This document shows positions 7,960-16,578 of a stretch of 64,000 nt of DNA, in pieces. Made by a program: the position numbers and the translations under genes. The notes below the pieces were generated by a model. The model saw only the letters and a list, made by a program, of their open reading frames with translations. It ran no database searches and was not told the DNA's origin. Positions within the stretch are counted from its first letter, which is position 1; every line of letters starts with the position of its first letter. Origin of the DNA: Polaromonas sp. CG_9.7 (GTDB lineage Bacteria > Pseudomonadota > Gammaproteobacteria > Burkholderiales > Burkholderiaceae_C); NCBI RefSeq assembly GCF_015752205.1, contig NZ_JADOVG010000005.1, forward strand, positions 62,001-126,000, in the 5' to 3' direction.

Positions 7960-8829
7960 TTAGCGCGCTGGCAGGTATTTGGCGGGATCGACCGGCTTGC
8001 CCTGGCGGCGGATTTCAAAATGCAGCTTGACCTTGTCAGCGTCGCTGTTGCCCATTTCGGCAATTTTCTGACCGCGCTTGACGGTCTGGTCTTCCTTGAC
8101 CAAAAGCAGCTTGTTGTGCGCGTAGGCTGTCAAAAAGGTGTTGTTGTGCTTGAGGATGATCAGGTTGCCATAGCCGCGCAGACCAGAGCCCGAATACACC
8201 ACGCGGCCATCGGCTGACGCCACCACCGGATCGCCAGACTTGCCTGAAATGTCCAGCCCCTTGTTCTTGGCTTCGTCAAATCCACCCACCAGCGTTCCTT
8301 GCGCTGGCCAGAGCCAGTCAATGTCCTCGTCACTTCCCGTGGGCGCGGCAGAGCCCGGTCGCACAGCCGTGGCGGTCGTGGGCGGTGTGATGGCCACGCT
8401 TCCCGGCAAAACCGGCCGGGTCACAACTGCAGCGCTTTCGCTGACCGGCGGTACCACCCGCAGCACCTGACCAACTTCGATCAGGTTCGGGTTTTCAAGG
8501 CTGTTCCAGCGGGCCACATCACGCCAGTTCTGGCCATTTTCCAGGCCGATGCGGATCATGGTGTCGCCCGGCTTGACCACGTAGTAGCCCGGTTTCCCGG
8601 CGTTCTCGGCACCGGGCATGGGTTTGACCGCGTCGGCCGGCCGCATCATGCCGGTTCCACGGTCCTCGACCGGTGCGCTGTTCAGCGTGCGGGATCCGCA
8701 ACCGACCACCAGCAGCAAGGCGGCGACGGCCGCACAGGGAAGCGCCAGGCGCGAAGTCCAGCCGGTGCGCTTGGGGGGTTCAGAAGCAGGAAAAGATTCC
8801 ATGCGATACGACCAGGTGCTGTTGCTCAT
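7960..8829 (-). CDS. nlpD: NlpD-like LysM/M23 lipoprotein, degenerate peptidase
   Basis: The 289-residue protein has a lipobox (LLLVVGC, Cys at about residue 44), a LysM domain (YYVVKPGDTMIRIGLENGQNWRDVARWNSLENPNLIEVGQVLRV) and a C-terminal M23 domain. Zinc ligands appear lost: the HxxxD position reads NKGLD and the HxH motif reads KLH (VKLHFEIR). Like E. coli NlpD it is therefore probably a non-catalytic activator of an amidase in septal peptidoglycan splitting, anchored in the outer membrane. I chose the ATG at 8829 because AAGGA lies 5 bp upstream. It is third in surE-pcm-nlpD. Confidence 0.88.
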   Translation of the reverse strand: MSNSTWSYRMESFPASEPPKRTGWTSRLALPCAAVAALLLVVGCGSRTLNSAPVEDRGTGMMRPADAVKPMPGAENAGKPGYYVVKPGDTMIRIGLENGQNWRDVARWNSLENPNLIEVGQVLRVVPPVSESAAVVTRPVLPGSVAITPPTTATAVRPGSAAPTGSDEDIDWLWPAQGTLVGGFDEAKNKGLDISGKSGDPVVASADGRVVYSGSGLRGYGNLIILKHNNTFLTAYAHNKLLLVKEDQTVKRGQKIAEMGNSDADKVKLHFEIRRQGKPVDPAKYLPAR

Positions 8830-8888
8830 TGATTCCTTCATCTTTAACCATTGCCTGATTGGCACCGGGCATGACATGTCAGCCCAGC

Positions 8889-9743
8889 TCATCCGACTCC
8901 TGATTTTAAAGGGACAAAGTGCACCGCCTCCAGTAAAGTCTGGCGAATTCCCTGCGATGTCCTGTCGATCACCACCAATGCCTGTGCGCCGCTGGCATCC
9001 TGCAGGGGCGCGACCAGGCGCCCGCCGATGGCAAGTTGCTCGGTCCACGCCGTCGGGATCGCCTCGCCGCCCGCCGCGGCAATGATGGCGGCGTAAGGCG
9101 CGCCCTTGGCAAAGCCGTTCATGCCGTCGCCAAACAGCAGATGCACATTGGCCAGGCGCAGGGTTCGCAGGTTCTCCCGGGCTTTTTCGTGCAGGCCGCG
9201 CAGGCGCTCCATGCTGTAGACCTCGGTCGCCAGGTGGCTGAGCACAGCCGCCTGGTAGCCACAGCCGGTGCCAATTTCCAGTACCCGGCCGAGCCTGCCA
9301 CTGGCATCATGAACGCCCTGCTGCAGCAATTCGAGCATGCGCGCCACCACGTTGGGCTTGGAAATGGTCTGGCCCAAGCCGATCGGCAGGCTGGTGTCCT
9401 CGTAGGCCAGGTTGGCCAGCGCGGTATCGACAAAGTGATGCCGGTGCACGGCGCCCATGGCGGCCAGCACCTGCACATCAACCACACCCTGCTCGGCCAG
9501 GCGGCGAACCATGCGTGCGCGCACCGCCGAGTCGAGCCCCAATCCGCTCGAAGCCCCCGGCTGAAACGCCCTTCTCAGTTCATTAAGGCCTGAAGCGCCC
9601 GTAGCACGGGCAGCTATTGCTACTTTTTTTGCGGCAAACGGATTATCCCTGTCGGGATGAAGTTGCACCGGAAACGCAGGGCGGACGCCAGCAGAAGACA
9701 GTTTTCCCGTGGAATCAAGGGGCGGCTTCAGCGGTGACTTCAT
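8889..9743 (-). CDS. pcm: Protein-L-isoaspartate O-methyltransferase
   Basis: The 284-residue protein contains the PCMT core: MVRRLAEQGVVDVQVLAAMGAVHRHHFV, the acceptor loop YEDTSLPIGLGQTISKP, and the SAM motif VLEIGTGCGYQAAVLSHLA. The enzyme repairs isoaspartyl residues in aged proteins. It carries about 70 extra N-terminal residues compared with the E. coli enzyme (208 residues). An internal start is possible, but the extension has no obvious second ATG with a ribosome-binding site. It follows surE by 13 bp and precedes nlpD by 59 bp, so the three are probably one transcript. Confidence 0.93.
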   Translation of the reverse strand: MKSPLKPPLDSTGKLSSAGVRPAFPVQLHPDRDNPFAAKKVAIAARATGASGLNELRRAFQPGASSGLGLDSAVRARMVRRLAEQGVVDVQVLAAMGAVHRHHFVDTALANLAYEDTSLPIGLGQTISKPNVVARMLELLQQGVHDASGRLGRVLEIGTGCGYQAAVLSHLATEVYSMERLRGLHEKARENLRTLRLANVHLLFGDGMNGFAKGAPYAAIIAAAGGEAIPTAWTEQLAIGGRLVAPLQDASGAQALVVIDRTSQGIRQTLLEAVHFVPLKSGVG

Positions 9744-9756
9744 GCGTATCCCTTTT

Positions 9757-10542
9757 TCAGTGCTTGTGGCTCAGCTTGGCCGCTGTCTGTGCCCAGTAAG
9801 GCAGTCGTTCATGGTCCGTCAGGTCCACCTTCAAGGGCGTGATGGACACGTAGCCCTGCGCGGTGGCATGGAAATCAGTGCCTTCGCCGGCTTCCTTGGC
9901 CTGGCCGGCGCCGCCAATCCAGTACATGGTCTCGCCACGCGGGCTGGTCTGCATGATGACACGCTCGGCCGCATGGCGGCGCCCCAGCCGGCAGACCTTG
10001 AAGCCCTCGACCTGCCCGGCGGGCAAGTTGGGAATGTTCACATTGAGGAGCCAGGGCGGAACGCTCGGCTGCGCGCCTTCGGCCACAGCTTCCAGTGAAG
10101 GCATGAGCTGCTGGACCAGATTACGCGCCTGCAGCGCCGCCACGTCGATGTGCGCCCAGCCTTTTTCAGTTTGTGAAAAGGCGATGGCCGGGATGCCGAA
10201 GAGATAGCCTTCCATGGCCGCCCCGACGGTACCGGAATAAATCGTGTCGTCGCCCATGTTGGCGCCGTTGTTGATGCCCGACACCACCAGGTCCGGCCTG
10301 TAGCCGAGCAAACCGGTCAGGGCAATATGCACGCAGTCGGCGGGCGTTCCGTTGACGTAGCGAAAGCCGTTGGCCGCCGTCTGCACATACATCGGCGTGT
10401 GCAAGGTCAAGGCATTGGATTTGGCGCTGTTGTTGTGTTCTGGGGCGACCACCTCGACATCGGCAATGGTTTTCAGCGCTTCGTAAAGCGCCACGATTCC
10501 GCTGGCCTGGTAGCCATCGTCGTTGCAGATCAGGATTTTCAT
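9757..10542 (-). CDS. surE: 5'/3'-nucleotidase (survival protein) SurE
   Basis: The 261-residue protein starts MKILICNDDGYQASGI with the metal-binding Asp pair D8-D9, followed by NNSAKSNALTL and SGINNGANMGDDTIYSGTVGAA, all SurE signatures. SurE dephosphorylates nucleoside monophosphates and acts in stationary-phase survival. It is the first gene of surE-pcm-nlpD and is transcribed divergently from the quinone oxidoreductase gene; the 154-bp gap between them holds both promoters. Confidence 0.95.
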   Translation of the reverse strand: MKILICNDDGYQASGIVALYEALKTIADVEVVAPEHNNSAKSNALTLHTPMYVQTAANGFRYVNGTPADCVHIALTGLLGYRPDLVVSGINNGANMGDDTIYSGTVGAAMEGYLFGIPAIAFSQTEKGWAHIDVAALQARNLVQQLMPSLEAVAEGAQPSVPPWLLNVNIPNLPAGQVEGFKVCRLGRRHAAERVIMQTSPRGETMYWIGGAGQAKEAGEGTDFHATAQGYVSITPLKVDLTDHERLPYWAQTAAKLSHKH

Positions 10543-10696
10543 GCTTTGATTCTACGGTCCCGGTCGTGACAGGGCCTGCGGGTTTTCAGGAAGGCCCCGT
10601 CAGCGGGTTTGCCTATGATGACAGCTTGACCTTTTTGCCGGGCCGCCCAAGCAGCGCCCACCCGGCTTTTACCCTTTCATTTCTGGAGACCTGTCC

Positions 10697-11671
10697 ATGC
10701 ATGCCTGGCTTTGTGAAAATCCCACCGGCGTTGACGCCCTGACCTGGACCGAACTGCCCACGCCCAAACCCCAGGCCGGCGAGGTGCTGATCGAAATCAA
10801 GGCGGCGAGCCTGAATTTCCCCGACCTGCTGATTGTGCAGAACAAGTACCAGATGAAGCCGCCGCTGCCTTTCGTTCCGGGCTCGGAATATGCCGGCGTG
10901 GTGCAGGCCGTGGGCGACGGCGTGACGCACATCACGGTTGGCCAACATGTCGCCTGCCTGTCAGGCACCGGCGGCTTTGCCACGCACACCATTGCACTGG
11001 CCGCGCAGTGCATGCCCCTGCCTGAAGGTTTTCCCTTTGTCGATGCCGCGGCCTTCATCATGATCTACGCCACCTCGCACCATGCGCTGGCCGACCGGGC
11101 GCAACTCAAGCCCGGCGAAACCGTGCTGGTGCTGGGCGCGGCTGGCGGCGTCGGCACGTCGGCCATCCAGATTGCCAAGGCACTGGGGGCGCGTGTCATT
11201 GCCGCCGCGTCAAGCGATGAAAAATGCGAGTTGTGCCGGTCCATCGGCGCCGATGCCACCATCAACTACAGCACGCAGGACCTGCGCGAAGCCCTCAAGC
11301 TGTTGACCGGCGGCAAAGGCCCTGACGTGATCTACGACCCGGTGGGCGGCGACCTGGCCGAGCCGGCCTTTCGCTCGATTGCCTGGCGCGGGCGCTACCT
11401 GGTGGTCGGCTTCGCGGCAGGCAGCATTCCGGCGCTGCCGCTGAACCTGACGCTGCTCAAGGGTGCGTCCATCGTCGGTGTGTTCTGGGGCGGTTTTGCC
11501 AAGAACGAGCCCAAGGCCAACGCAGCCGCAATGGCCGAACTGGCTCAGTGGTATGCGCAAGGCAAGATCAAGCCGGTGATCGACGGCACCCTGCCCATGG
11601 CGGACCTGAAGGCCGCCTATGCGCGCATGGGCTCGCGTGCCGTCAAAGGCAAACTGGTGATGGTGAACTGA
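10697..11671 (+). CDS. NADPH:quinone oxidoreductase family (medium-chain, zinc-free)
   Basis: The 324-residue protein has the MDR layout: a GroES-like N-terminal domain (FVPGSEYAGVVQAVGDGV) and a nucleotide-binding domain (VLVLGAAGGVGTSAIQIAKALGARVIAAASS). No zinc-ligand set is visible, which places it with quinone/enoyl oxidoreductases. It probably reduces quinones or alpha,beta-unsaturated carbonyls with NADPH; the natural substrate cannot be read. The start has GGAG 8 bp upstream. It ends 6 bp from the convergent OlsB-like gene. Confidence 0.9.
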   Translation: MHAWLCENPTGVDALTWTELPTPKPQAGEVLIEIKAASLNFPDLLIVQNKYQMKPPLPFVPGSEYAGVVQAVGDGVTHITVGQHVACLSGTGGFATHTIALAAQCMPLPEGFPFVDAAAFIMIYATSHHALADRAQLKPGETVLVLGAAGGVGTSAIQIAKALGARVIAAASSDEKCELCRSIGADATINYSTQDLREALKLLTGGKGPDVIYDPVGGDLAEPAFRSIAWRGRYLVVGFAAGSIPALPLNLTLLKGASIVGVFWGGFAKNEPKANAAAMAELAQWYAQGKIKPVIDGTLPMADLKAAYARMGSRAVKGKLVMVN

Positions 11672-11677
11672 GCGGTA

Positions 11678-12517
11678 TCAGGTCCCGGCCGCATTGGCGG
11701 AAAAATGCCTGAGATAGCGCGCTGGCAGGTCTGGGAGTCGCATCATCATCGGCAGATCGGCCGAGTTGAAGTCCGGATCCCACGCCGGCGAGCCCAGCAC
11801 CCGGGCCCCCAGGCGCAGGTAACCCTTGATCAGGGCTGGCGGCTCGACCACCAGAGAATCGTCCAGATGCTCCACTGGCAGGGGCAGGCGTGGCGTGACC
11901 CGGAATTCAATCCCGGCCAGATGCGTCTGCCGGACCTGGCGCCAGATGCTGGCGGCCGCATGCCCACCCGGAACGCCCTGGTGCTGCATCGGAATGCTGG
12001 CGCAGCCCATCATGGTGTCCAGCCGGTTGCGCCCCATGAACTCGGCCAGCGCGCCCCACAACGCCAAAATCACGCCGCCGTGGCGGTGGTCGGCGTGCAC
12101 GCAACTGCGGCCCAGCTCGACCATGCGCTCGCGCAAAAACCACAACCGCCCCAGGTCGAATTCAGTGTCGCTGTAGGTGCCGCCGACGCGCCTGGCCTGG
12201 GTAGGCGTCAGCACCCGGTACGTGCCAATGACCTGCGCGCTGGCCGCGTCGCGCACCAGCAGATGCTCGCAGTAGTCATCGAACAGGTCGACGTCGTGGC
12301 CGGCCAGCGTTTTGGGCAGGGTTGCACCCATTTCCAGCGCGAACACCTGGTACCTCAACCGCTGCGCTTCCCGGACTTCATCCTGGTGCCGCGCCCAACT
12401 GACCAAAATTTTCCCTGGCCGCTGAACTGGAGCAAGCGCATGAACGCCCGGATGAAGCGACCTTTGGGGCGTTGCGACCGGCGAAAACGCAAAGGTTGGA
12501 ATGGGCAGTTCTTTCAT
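11678..12517 (-). CDS. Ornithine-acyl[ACP] N-acyltransferase-like (OlsB family GNAT)
   Basis: This 279-residue protein has the OlsB/haemolysin-like acyltransferase pattern: VSWARHQDEVREAQRLRYQVFALEMGA, DYCEHLLVRD, GTYRVLTP, ELGRSCVHADHRHGGVILALWGAL and CASIPM. OlsB adds a 3-hydroxyacyl chain to ornithine to start ornithine-lipid synthesis. No olsA lies next to it, so the assignment rests on the family only. I chose the ATG at 12517 because AGGAAG lies 5 bp upstream; the open frame beyond it is not family-like. Confidence 0.78.
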   Translation of the reverse strand: MKELPIPTFAFSPVATPQRSLHPGVHALAPVQRPGKILVSWARHQDEVREAQRLRYQVFALEMGATLPKTLAGHDVDLFDDYCEHLLVRDAASAQVIGTYRVLTPTQARRVGGTYSDTEFDLGRLWFLRERMVELGRSCVHADHRHGGVILALWGALAEFMGRNRLDTMMGCASIPMQHQGVPGGHAAASIWRQVRQTHLAGIEFRVTPRLPLPVEHLDDSLVVEPPALIKGYLRLGARVLGSPAWDPDFNSADLPMMMRLPDLPARYLRHFSANAAGT

Positions 12518-12589
12518 GGCGTCTTCCTGGTTGTCCGGTCGATCACACAACACCTGGCCGGCTCCTGGGTGTGGGGCGTGCGGGATGTG

Positions 12590-12612
12590 AAAAAGCCCCG
12601 GAGACGGGGCTT
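12590..12612 (-). terminator. Rho-independent terminator (minus strand)
   Basis: Stem AAGCCCCG (12593-12600), tetraloop GAGA, stem CGGGGCTT (12605-12612). On the minus strand the hairpin is followed by TTTTT. It sits just past the 82-residue orphan gene and before olsB, which supports the orphan as its own transcription unit. Confidence 0.75.
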
Positions 12613-12627
12613 GAAACAGGCGGCAAT

Positions 12628-12876
12628 TCAACACGCGGCAGGCTGCAGTCTGGCGCCCTTATGCCGGCCTTGGCCGCTGCCTGGCGCTGAGGGCAGGCCT
12701 TCAAGCCACGGCCGGGTGCCCGGCTTGAAGCGCAGACCGCCGGGGCTGCTGGCCATGGCGTGAGCGGTGCAGCGAAGAATGCGCAGCCGCTGCCGGTCGA
12801 GGTCGTGAGGAGGGACGCCGTCAAAGCGGCCTGCGGTGGGTCCGGGCTCGCCGGCAAGGTTCAGATCGATGGCCAT
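12628..12876 (-). CDS. Hypothetical 82-residue protein
   Basis: I do not recognise this protein. It is rich in Pro, Gly and Arg with no membrane span and no clear domain; a central stretch reads PPHDLDRQRLRILRCTAHAMASSPGGLRFKPG. Support for coding comes from context: the ATG at 12876 has AAGGAG 7 bp upstream, and a strong minus-strand terminator follows 16 bp after its stop. It lies directly upstream of the OlsB-like gene on the same strand. Confidence 0.45.
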   Translation of the reverse strand: MAIDLNLAGEPGPTAGRFDGVPPHDLDRQRLRILRCTAHAMASSPGGLRFKPGTRPWLEGLPSAPGSGQGRHKGARLQPAAC

Positions 12877-12991
12877 GGCATGCTCCTTCAAGCGGTCATG
12901 GCGCAATTCTGGGCGCTGTGCGTGACGTCGCCATGTCAGTTCTGTGGCAGTTGCGTGACAGCTGAAACGGCGCAGACCCAGCGCACCGGGC

Positions 12992-13008
12992 GCTATTGAA
13001 TCAAGAGC
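12992..13008. repeat. 17-bp palindrome family copy
   Basis: GCTATTGAATCAAGAGC, right arm imperfect, upstream of the arsH end. Confidence 0.5.
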
Positions 13009-13067
13009 TGCAATCGCTCGCCAAGTATGCGACAGAAGTCGATTTGATGTATTTTTCGGCGTGCTGG

Positions 13068-13811
13068 CTAGAGCGAACGCTGGTTCACCCGTTTTGACAG
13101 CGCTTCGGCACTTTCGCAGCGCTCGCTGTAGCGGTCCGTCAGGTACGACGACACGCCCCGGGTCAGCAGGGTGAACTTGACGAGTTCTTCCATGACATCG
13201 ACCACGCGGTCGTAATAGCTCGAAGGCTTCATGCGACCGGCCTCGTCAAATTCGAGGAAAGCCTTGGCGACAGACGACTGGTTGGGAATCGTCAGCATGC
13301 GCATCCAGCGGCCGAGCACGCGCAGTTGGTTGACGGCATTGAACGACTGCGAGCCGCCCGACACCTGCATCACCGCCAGCGTCTTGCCCTGCGTCGGCCG
13401 CATCGCGCCGTCTGCCAGTGGAATCCAGTCGATCTGCGCTTTCATGACGCCGGTCATCGCGCCATGGCGTTCAGGCGATGTCCAGACCATGCCTTCGGCC
13501 CATTGCGCCAGCTGGCGCAACTCCTGCACCTTCGGATGGGTATCGGGCACGTCGTCGGGCAGCGGCAGGCCGCGCGGGTCAAAGGTGCGGGTTTCGGCAC
13601 CCATTGCATTCAGTATGCGTGCGGCCTCCTCGCTGAGCAGCCGGCTGTAGGAACGTTCGCGCACCGATCCGTAGAGCAGCAAAATGCGCGGCGCATGCGT
13701 GCTGAGGGCTTGTGGCTGCAGGAGAACACTGGCGGGCGCGTCAAACTGTGCGCTGTCGATGTTCGGTAGGTCATGGATGAAAGGTTTAGCGGCCGGCAAC
13801 ACGCTCTCCAT
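13068..13811 (-). CDS. arsH: Arsenical resistance NADPH-dependent FMN reductase ArsH
   Basis: The 247-residue flavodoxin-like protein has the ArsH signatures [26 protein letters not shown] (FMN phosphate loop), [24 protein letters not shown] and [27 protein letters not shown]. ArsH oxidises trivalent organoarsenicals and also reduces quinones or metals with NADPH. Starts at 13811 and 13817 are both possible; both lie inside the end of arsC, so the two genes overlap by about 26-32 bp and are translated together. It is the second gene of the minus-strand arsC-arsH pair. Confidence 0.92.
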   Translation of the reverse strand: MESVLPAAKPFIHDLPNIDSAQFDAPASVLLQPQALSTHAPRILLLYGSVRERSYSRLLSEEAARILNAMGAETRTFDPRGLPLPDDVPDTHPKVQELRQLAQWAEGMVWTSPERHGAMTGVMKAQIDWIPLADGAMRPTQGKTLAVMQVSGGSQSFNAVNQLRVLGRWMRMLTIPNQSSVAKAFLEFDEAGRMKPSSYYDRVVDVMEELVKFTLLTRGVSSYLTDRYSERCESAEALSKRVNQRSL

Positions 13812-14217
13812 GTTCATTGACCAGCACTTCGCCATCTTCCTTGCGGAAGGCGGCACGCTGTGGCAGCGGCAGGATGTCGAGCACCGCTTCTGACGGACGG
13901 CAAAGCCGGGTGCCCAGCGGTGTCACCACAATGGGCCGGTTGATCAGGATGGGGTGGGCCAGCATCGCATCGACGAGCGCGTTGTCGTCAAGGCCCGGGT
14001 TGGCCAGCGTCAGCGCTTCATACAGCGTTTCCTTGTGCCGCATCACTTCACGGACGGGAACCGCCATCTGCGCGATCAGCTCGAGCAGCTTTGCACGCGT
14101 CGGGGGCGTTTGCAGGTACTCGATGACCACAGGCTCAACGCCGGTGTTGCGGATCAGCGCCAGCACATTGCGCGACGTGCCGCAGTTCGGATTGTGGTAA
14201 ATGGTGATGTCCGCCAT
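13786..14217 (-). CDS. arsC: Arsenate reductase (glutaredoxin-dependent) ArsC
   Basis: The 143-residue protein starts [22 protein letters not shown] with the catalytic Cys12 and the neighbouring His8. It keeps the arginine-bearing motif [21 protein letters not shown] of the E. coli plasmid-type ArsC. It reduces arsenate to arsenite using glutathione and glutaredoxin. The ATG at 14217 has AGGAG 9 bp upstream. It is divergent from arsR across an 84-bp region that holds the operator. Confidence 0.94.
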   Translation of the reverse strand: MADITIYHNPNCGTSRNVLALIRNTGVEPVVIEYLQTPPTRAKLLELIAQMAVPVREVMRHKETLYEALTLANPGLDDNALVDAMLAHPILINRPIVVTPLGTRLCRPSEAVLDILPLPQRAAFRKEDGEVLVNEHGERVAGR

Positions 14218-14272
14218 GGTTTGGATACTCCTGTTGAAATTAAAAGACGCTTGCACAATTGAAAAATTGCAA

Positions 14273-14302
14273 TGTTTCAATTGTTCAATTATATTTGAAA
14301 CA
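14273..14302. promoter_or_regulatory. Candidate ArsR operator
   Basis: Perfect inverted arms TGTTTCAA (14273-14280) and TTGAAACA (14295-14302) are separated by 14 bp, just before and into the arsR start codon. A second related pair, TTGAAA and TTTCAA, overlaps to the left (14259-14280). The position between the divergent arsC-arsH and arsR fits an ArsR binding region that controls both directions. Binding itself is inference. Confidence 0.6.
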
Positions 14303-14652
14303 TGGAAACGATTACACAGACTGAACTTTCACCTCTCGACGAGTTGTCCGCCGTCAAGGCGCTGGCCGCACTGGCACAGGCACAGCGCCTGCGGGTGTTC
14401 CGGACCCTGGTGGTGGCCGGTCCGGGCGGGCTGACGCCCGGCGTGATGGCCGAACAACTGGCCGTGGCACCGAGCGCGCTGTCGTTTCACCTCAAGGAGC
14501 TGGCGCATTCCGGCCTGGTCAGCAGCGAGCCGCGCGGCCGCCACCTGATCTACCGCGCCGACATCGGCCACATGAATGCGTTGCTGGCCTACCTGACCGA
14601 GCATTGCTGCGAAGGCCAGGCTTGCAGCCCCGTTACAGCGCTTGTTTGCTGA
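14302..14652 (+). CDS. arsR: ArsR-family arsenite-responsive repressor
   Basis: The 116-residue winged-helix protein has the ArsR recognition region AVAPSALSFHLKELAHSGLVSSEPRGRHLIYRAD. It lacks the ELCVCDL site of the E. coli plasmid ArsR. Instead it has C-terminal cysteines C102, C103 and C108 (HCCEGQAC), the arrangement of the Acidithiobacillus-type ArsR where three C-terminal Cys bind arsenite. It should repress arsC-arsH and itself. The start ATG overlaps the right arm of its candidate operator. Confidence 0.92.
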   Translation: METITQTELSPLDELSAVKALAALAQAQRLRVFRTLVVAGPGGLTPGVMAEQLAVAPSALSFHLKELAHSGLVSSEPRGRHLIYRADIGHMNALLAYLTEHCCEGQACSPVTALVC

Positions 14653-14700
14653 TTTTTCAAGGTATTTCAGCCATTTTCGCAATGGCGGCGAGCTTAATCA

Positions 14701-14717
14701 GCTATTTATTTCATAGC
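14701..14717. repeat. 17-bp palindrome family copy
   Basis: GCTATTTATTTCATAGC, between arsR and arsB. Confidence 0.7.
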
Positions 14718-14740
14718 AAATACTTTTCATGCACCGAAGG

Positions 14741-14761
14741 CTGACCCTGCGGGTCAGCCTG
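14741..14761. repeat. Hairpin between arsR and arsB
   Basis: GGCTGACC, loop ctgcg-like, GGTCAGCC form a perfect 8-bp stem. No T-tract follows on the plus strand, so it is a weak terminator candidate or a processing hairpin. Confidence 0.5.
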
Positions 14762-14868
14762 CCCACTAAAAAAACCCGAACGATCCTGCTGCAAAGCAAA
14801 GCCTGCGATTTGAACCCGTCCTGATCAAGCACTGAACCCCGCCACAAGATTCATAAAACCTGCCCGAC

Positions 14869-16152
14869 ATGCTCACTGCCCTGCTCATCTTCATCTTCAC
14901 CCTGATTCTTGTCATCTGGCAACCACGCGGCCTCGGAATTGGCTGGAGCGCCTCGCTCGGGGCAGTGCTTGCGCTGCTGACGGGCGCTGTACAGGTGAGC
15001 GACATCACGACGGTCTGGCTTATCGTCTGGAACGCCACCGCCACCTTCATCGCCATCATCATCATCAGCCTGCTGCTCGACGAATCGGGTTTTTTCGAGT
15101 GGGCCGCGCTGCATGTGGCGCGCTGGGGAAAAGGAAACGGCCGGCTGCTGTTTGCGCTGATCGTGCTGCTGGGCGCTGCGGTGTCGGCCCTGTTTACCAA
15201 TGACGGCGCGGCACTGATCCTCACGCCCATCGTGATTTCGCTGCTGCTGGCACTCGGTTTCAGCGCCGGGGCGACGCTGGCGTTCGTGATGGCAGCCGGT
15301 TTCATTGCAGACACCGCCAGCCTGCCGCTGGTGGTGTCCAACCTGGTCAACATTGTTTCAGCCGATTTTTTCAACATCGGCTTTGACCGTTACGCATCGG
15401 TCATGGGCTGGGTCAACCTGGCCGCGATTGCCGCCAGCCTGGGAATGCTGATGCGGTACTTCTGGGGCAGCATTCCGGTGCGCTACGACACGGCGCAGAT
15501 CAGACCGCCGCAAGACGCTATACGCGACGCCACCACCTTCAGGGCTGGCTGGGTTGTGCTGGCGCTGCTGCTGGTCGGCTTTTTTGGGCTGGAACCCCTG
15601 GGCGTGCCGGTCAGTGCGGTGGCCGTAAGCGGTGCGCTGGTGTTGCTGGTCGTCGCCGGGCGGGGCCAGGTCATTTCGACACGCAAGGTGGTGCGGGGCG
15701 CACCCTGGCAGATCGTGGTTTTTTCCCTGGGCATGTACCTGGTGGTGTACGGCCTGCGCAACGCCGGCCTGGCAGGCGAAATCGCTTCGTTGCTGAACCT
15801 GTTTGCGCAAGGCGGGGTTTGGGGCGCGGCCTTCGGCACCGGCCTGCTGGCGGCTTTGCTGTCCTCGGTGATGAACAACATGCCAACGGTGCTGGTGGTT
15901 GCCTTGTCCATCGATGCCAGCAGTGCCGCCGGGGTGGTGAAGGAGGCAATGGTGTATGCCAATGTGATCGGCTGCGACCTGGGGCCCAAGATCACCCCGA
16001 TTGGCAGTCTGGCCACCCTGCTGTGGCTGCATGTGCTGGCGCGCAAAGGCACGATCATCACCTGGGGCTACTATTTCAAGGTCGGTATCGTGCTGACCGT
16101 TCCCGTGTTGCTGGTGACGCTGGCTGCGCTGGCAATACGCCTGGGCTTGTGA
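14869..16152 (+). CDS. arsB: Arsenite efflux membrane protein ArsB
   Basis: This 427-residue protein has about 10-12 hydrophobic spans and ArsB signatures: [60 protein letters not shown] and [16 protein letters not shown]. It exports arsenite and antimonite, driven by proton motive force. No arsA ATPase is present. It lies 216 bp downstream of arsR on the same strand with a repeat copy and a hairpin between them, so it may have its own promoter. Confidence 0.93.
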   Translation: MLTALLIFIFTLILVIWQPRGLGIGWSASLGAVLALLTGAVQVSDITTVWLIVWNATATFIAIIIISLLLDESGFFEWAALHVARWGKGNGRLLFALIVLLGAAVSALFTNDGAALILTPIVISLLLALGFSAGATLAFVMAAGFIADTASLPLVVSNLVNIVSADFFNIGFDRYASVMGWVNLAAIAASLGMLMRYFWGSIPVRYDTAQIRPPQDAIRDATTFRAGWVVLALLLVGFFGLEPLGVPVSAVAVSGALVLLVVAGRGQVISTRKVVRGAPWQIVVFSLGMYLVVYGLRNAGLAGEIASLLNLFAQGGVWGAAFGTGLLAALLSSVMNNMPTVLVVALSIDASSAAGVVKEAMVYANVIGCDLGPKITPIGSLATLLWLHVLARKGTIITWGYYFKVGIVLTVPVLLVTLAALAIRLGL

Positions 16153-16257
16153 TTGCCGGCATGAACGGCCACTGGCTTGCTGAAACGGCCTGCAGGGCTT
16201 TGCGGCGTTCAAGTTGCCGGCGGTTGCCAAAGCATTGCCCTGAGCCTGTGCGGCAAC

Positions 16258-16575
16258 TTATTTTGGCTGGTACATGATCAGCCCCATGCCGGTCAGGCTC
16301 AGGGCGACGCCGGCCACGTCCCAGGCCGTCGGGCGCACACCGTCCACCGCCCACAGCCAGGCCAGCGCCACGCTGATGTAAACCCCGCCATACGCGGCAT
16401 ACACCCGCCCGGCGGCGGCTTCGTGCAGCGTCAGCAGCCAGGCGAACAGCGCCAGGCTGAAAGCCGCCGGAACCAGCAGCCAGATCGACGCCTGCCTGAC
16501 CAGCCACAGGTAGGGCAGGTAGCAGCCGACGATCTCGGCCAGCGCGGTCGCCAGGAACAGGAAAAAGGTTTTCAC
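16258..16575 (-). CDS. YnfA family small membrane protein (UPF0060)
   Basis: The 105-residue protein has four hydrophobic spans and the family pattern [45 protein letters not shown] and GMGLIMYQP. YnfA proteins resemble small multidrug-resistance transporters; their substrates are uncertain. The start codon is GTG. It follows the universal stress gene by 3 bp and is probably co-transcribed with it. Confidence 0.9.
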   Translation of the reverse strand: MKTFFLFLATALAEIVGCYLPYLWLVRQASIWLLVPAAFSLALFAWLLTLHEAAAGRVYAAYGGVYISVALAWLWAVDGVRPTAWDVAGVALSLTGMGLIMYQPK

Positions 16576-16578
16576 TCG

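Noticed and set aside
9607..9630. Another 17-bp repeat copy inside pcm (gctattgctac)
   Set aside because: It lacks the right arm and may be chance.
14795..14835. A tRNA-like 3' end (gatttgaacccg) before arsB
   Set aside because: No matching acceptor stem, anticodon arm or full cloverleaf in the neighbourhood.
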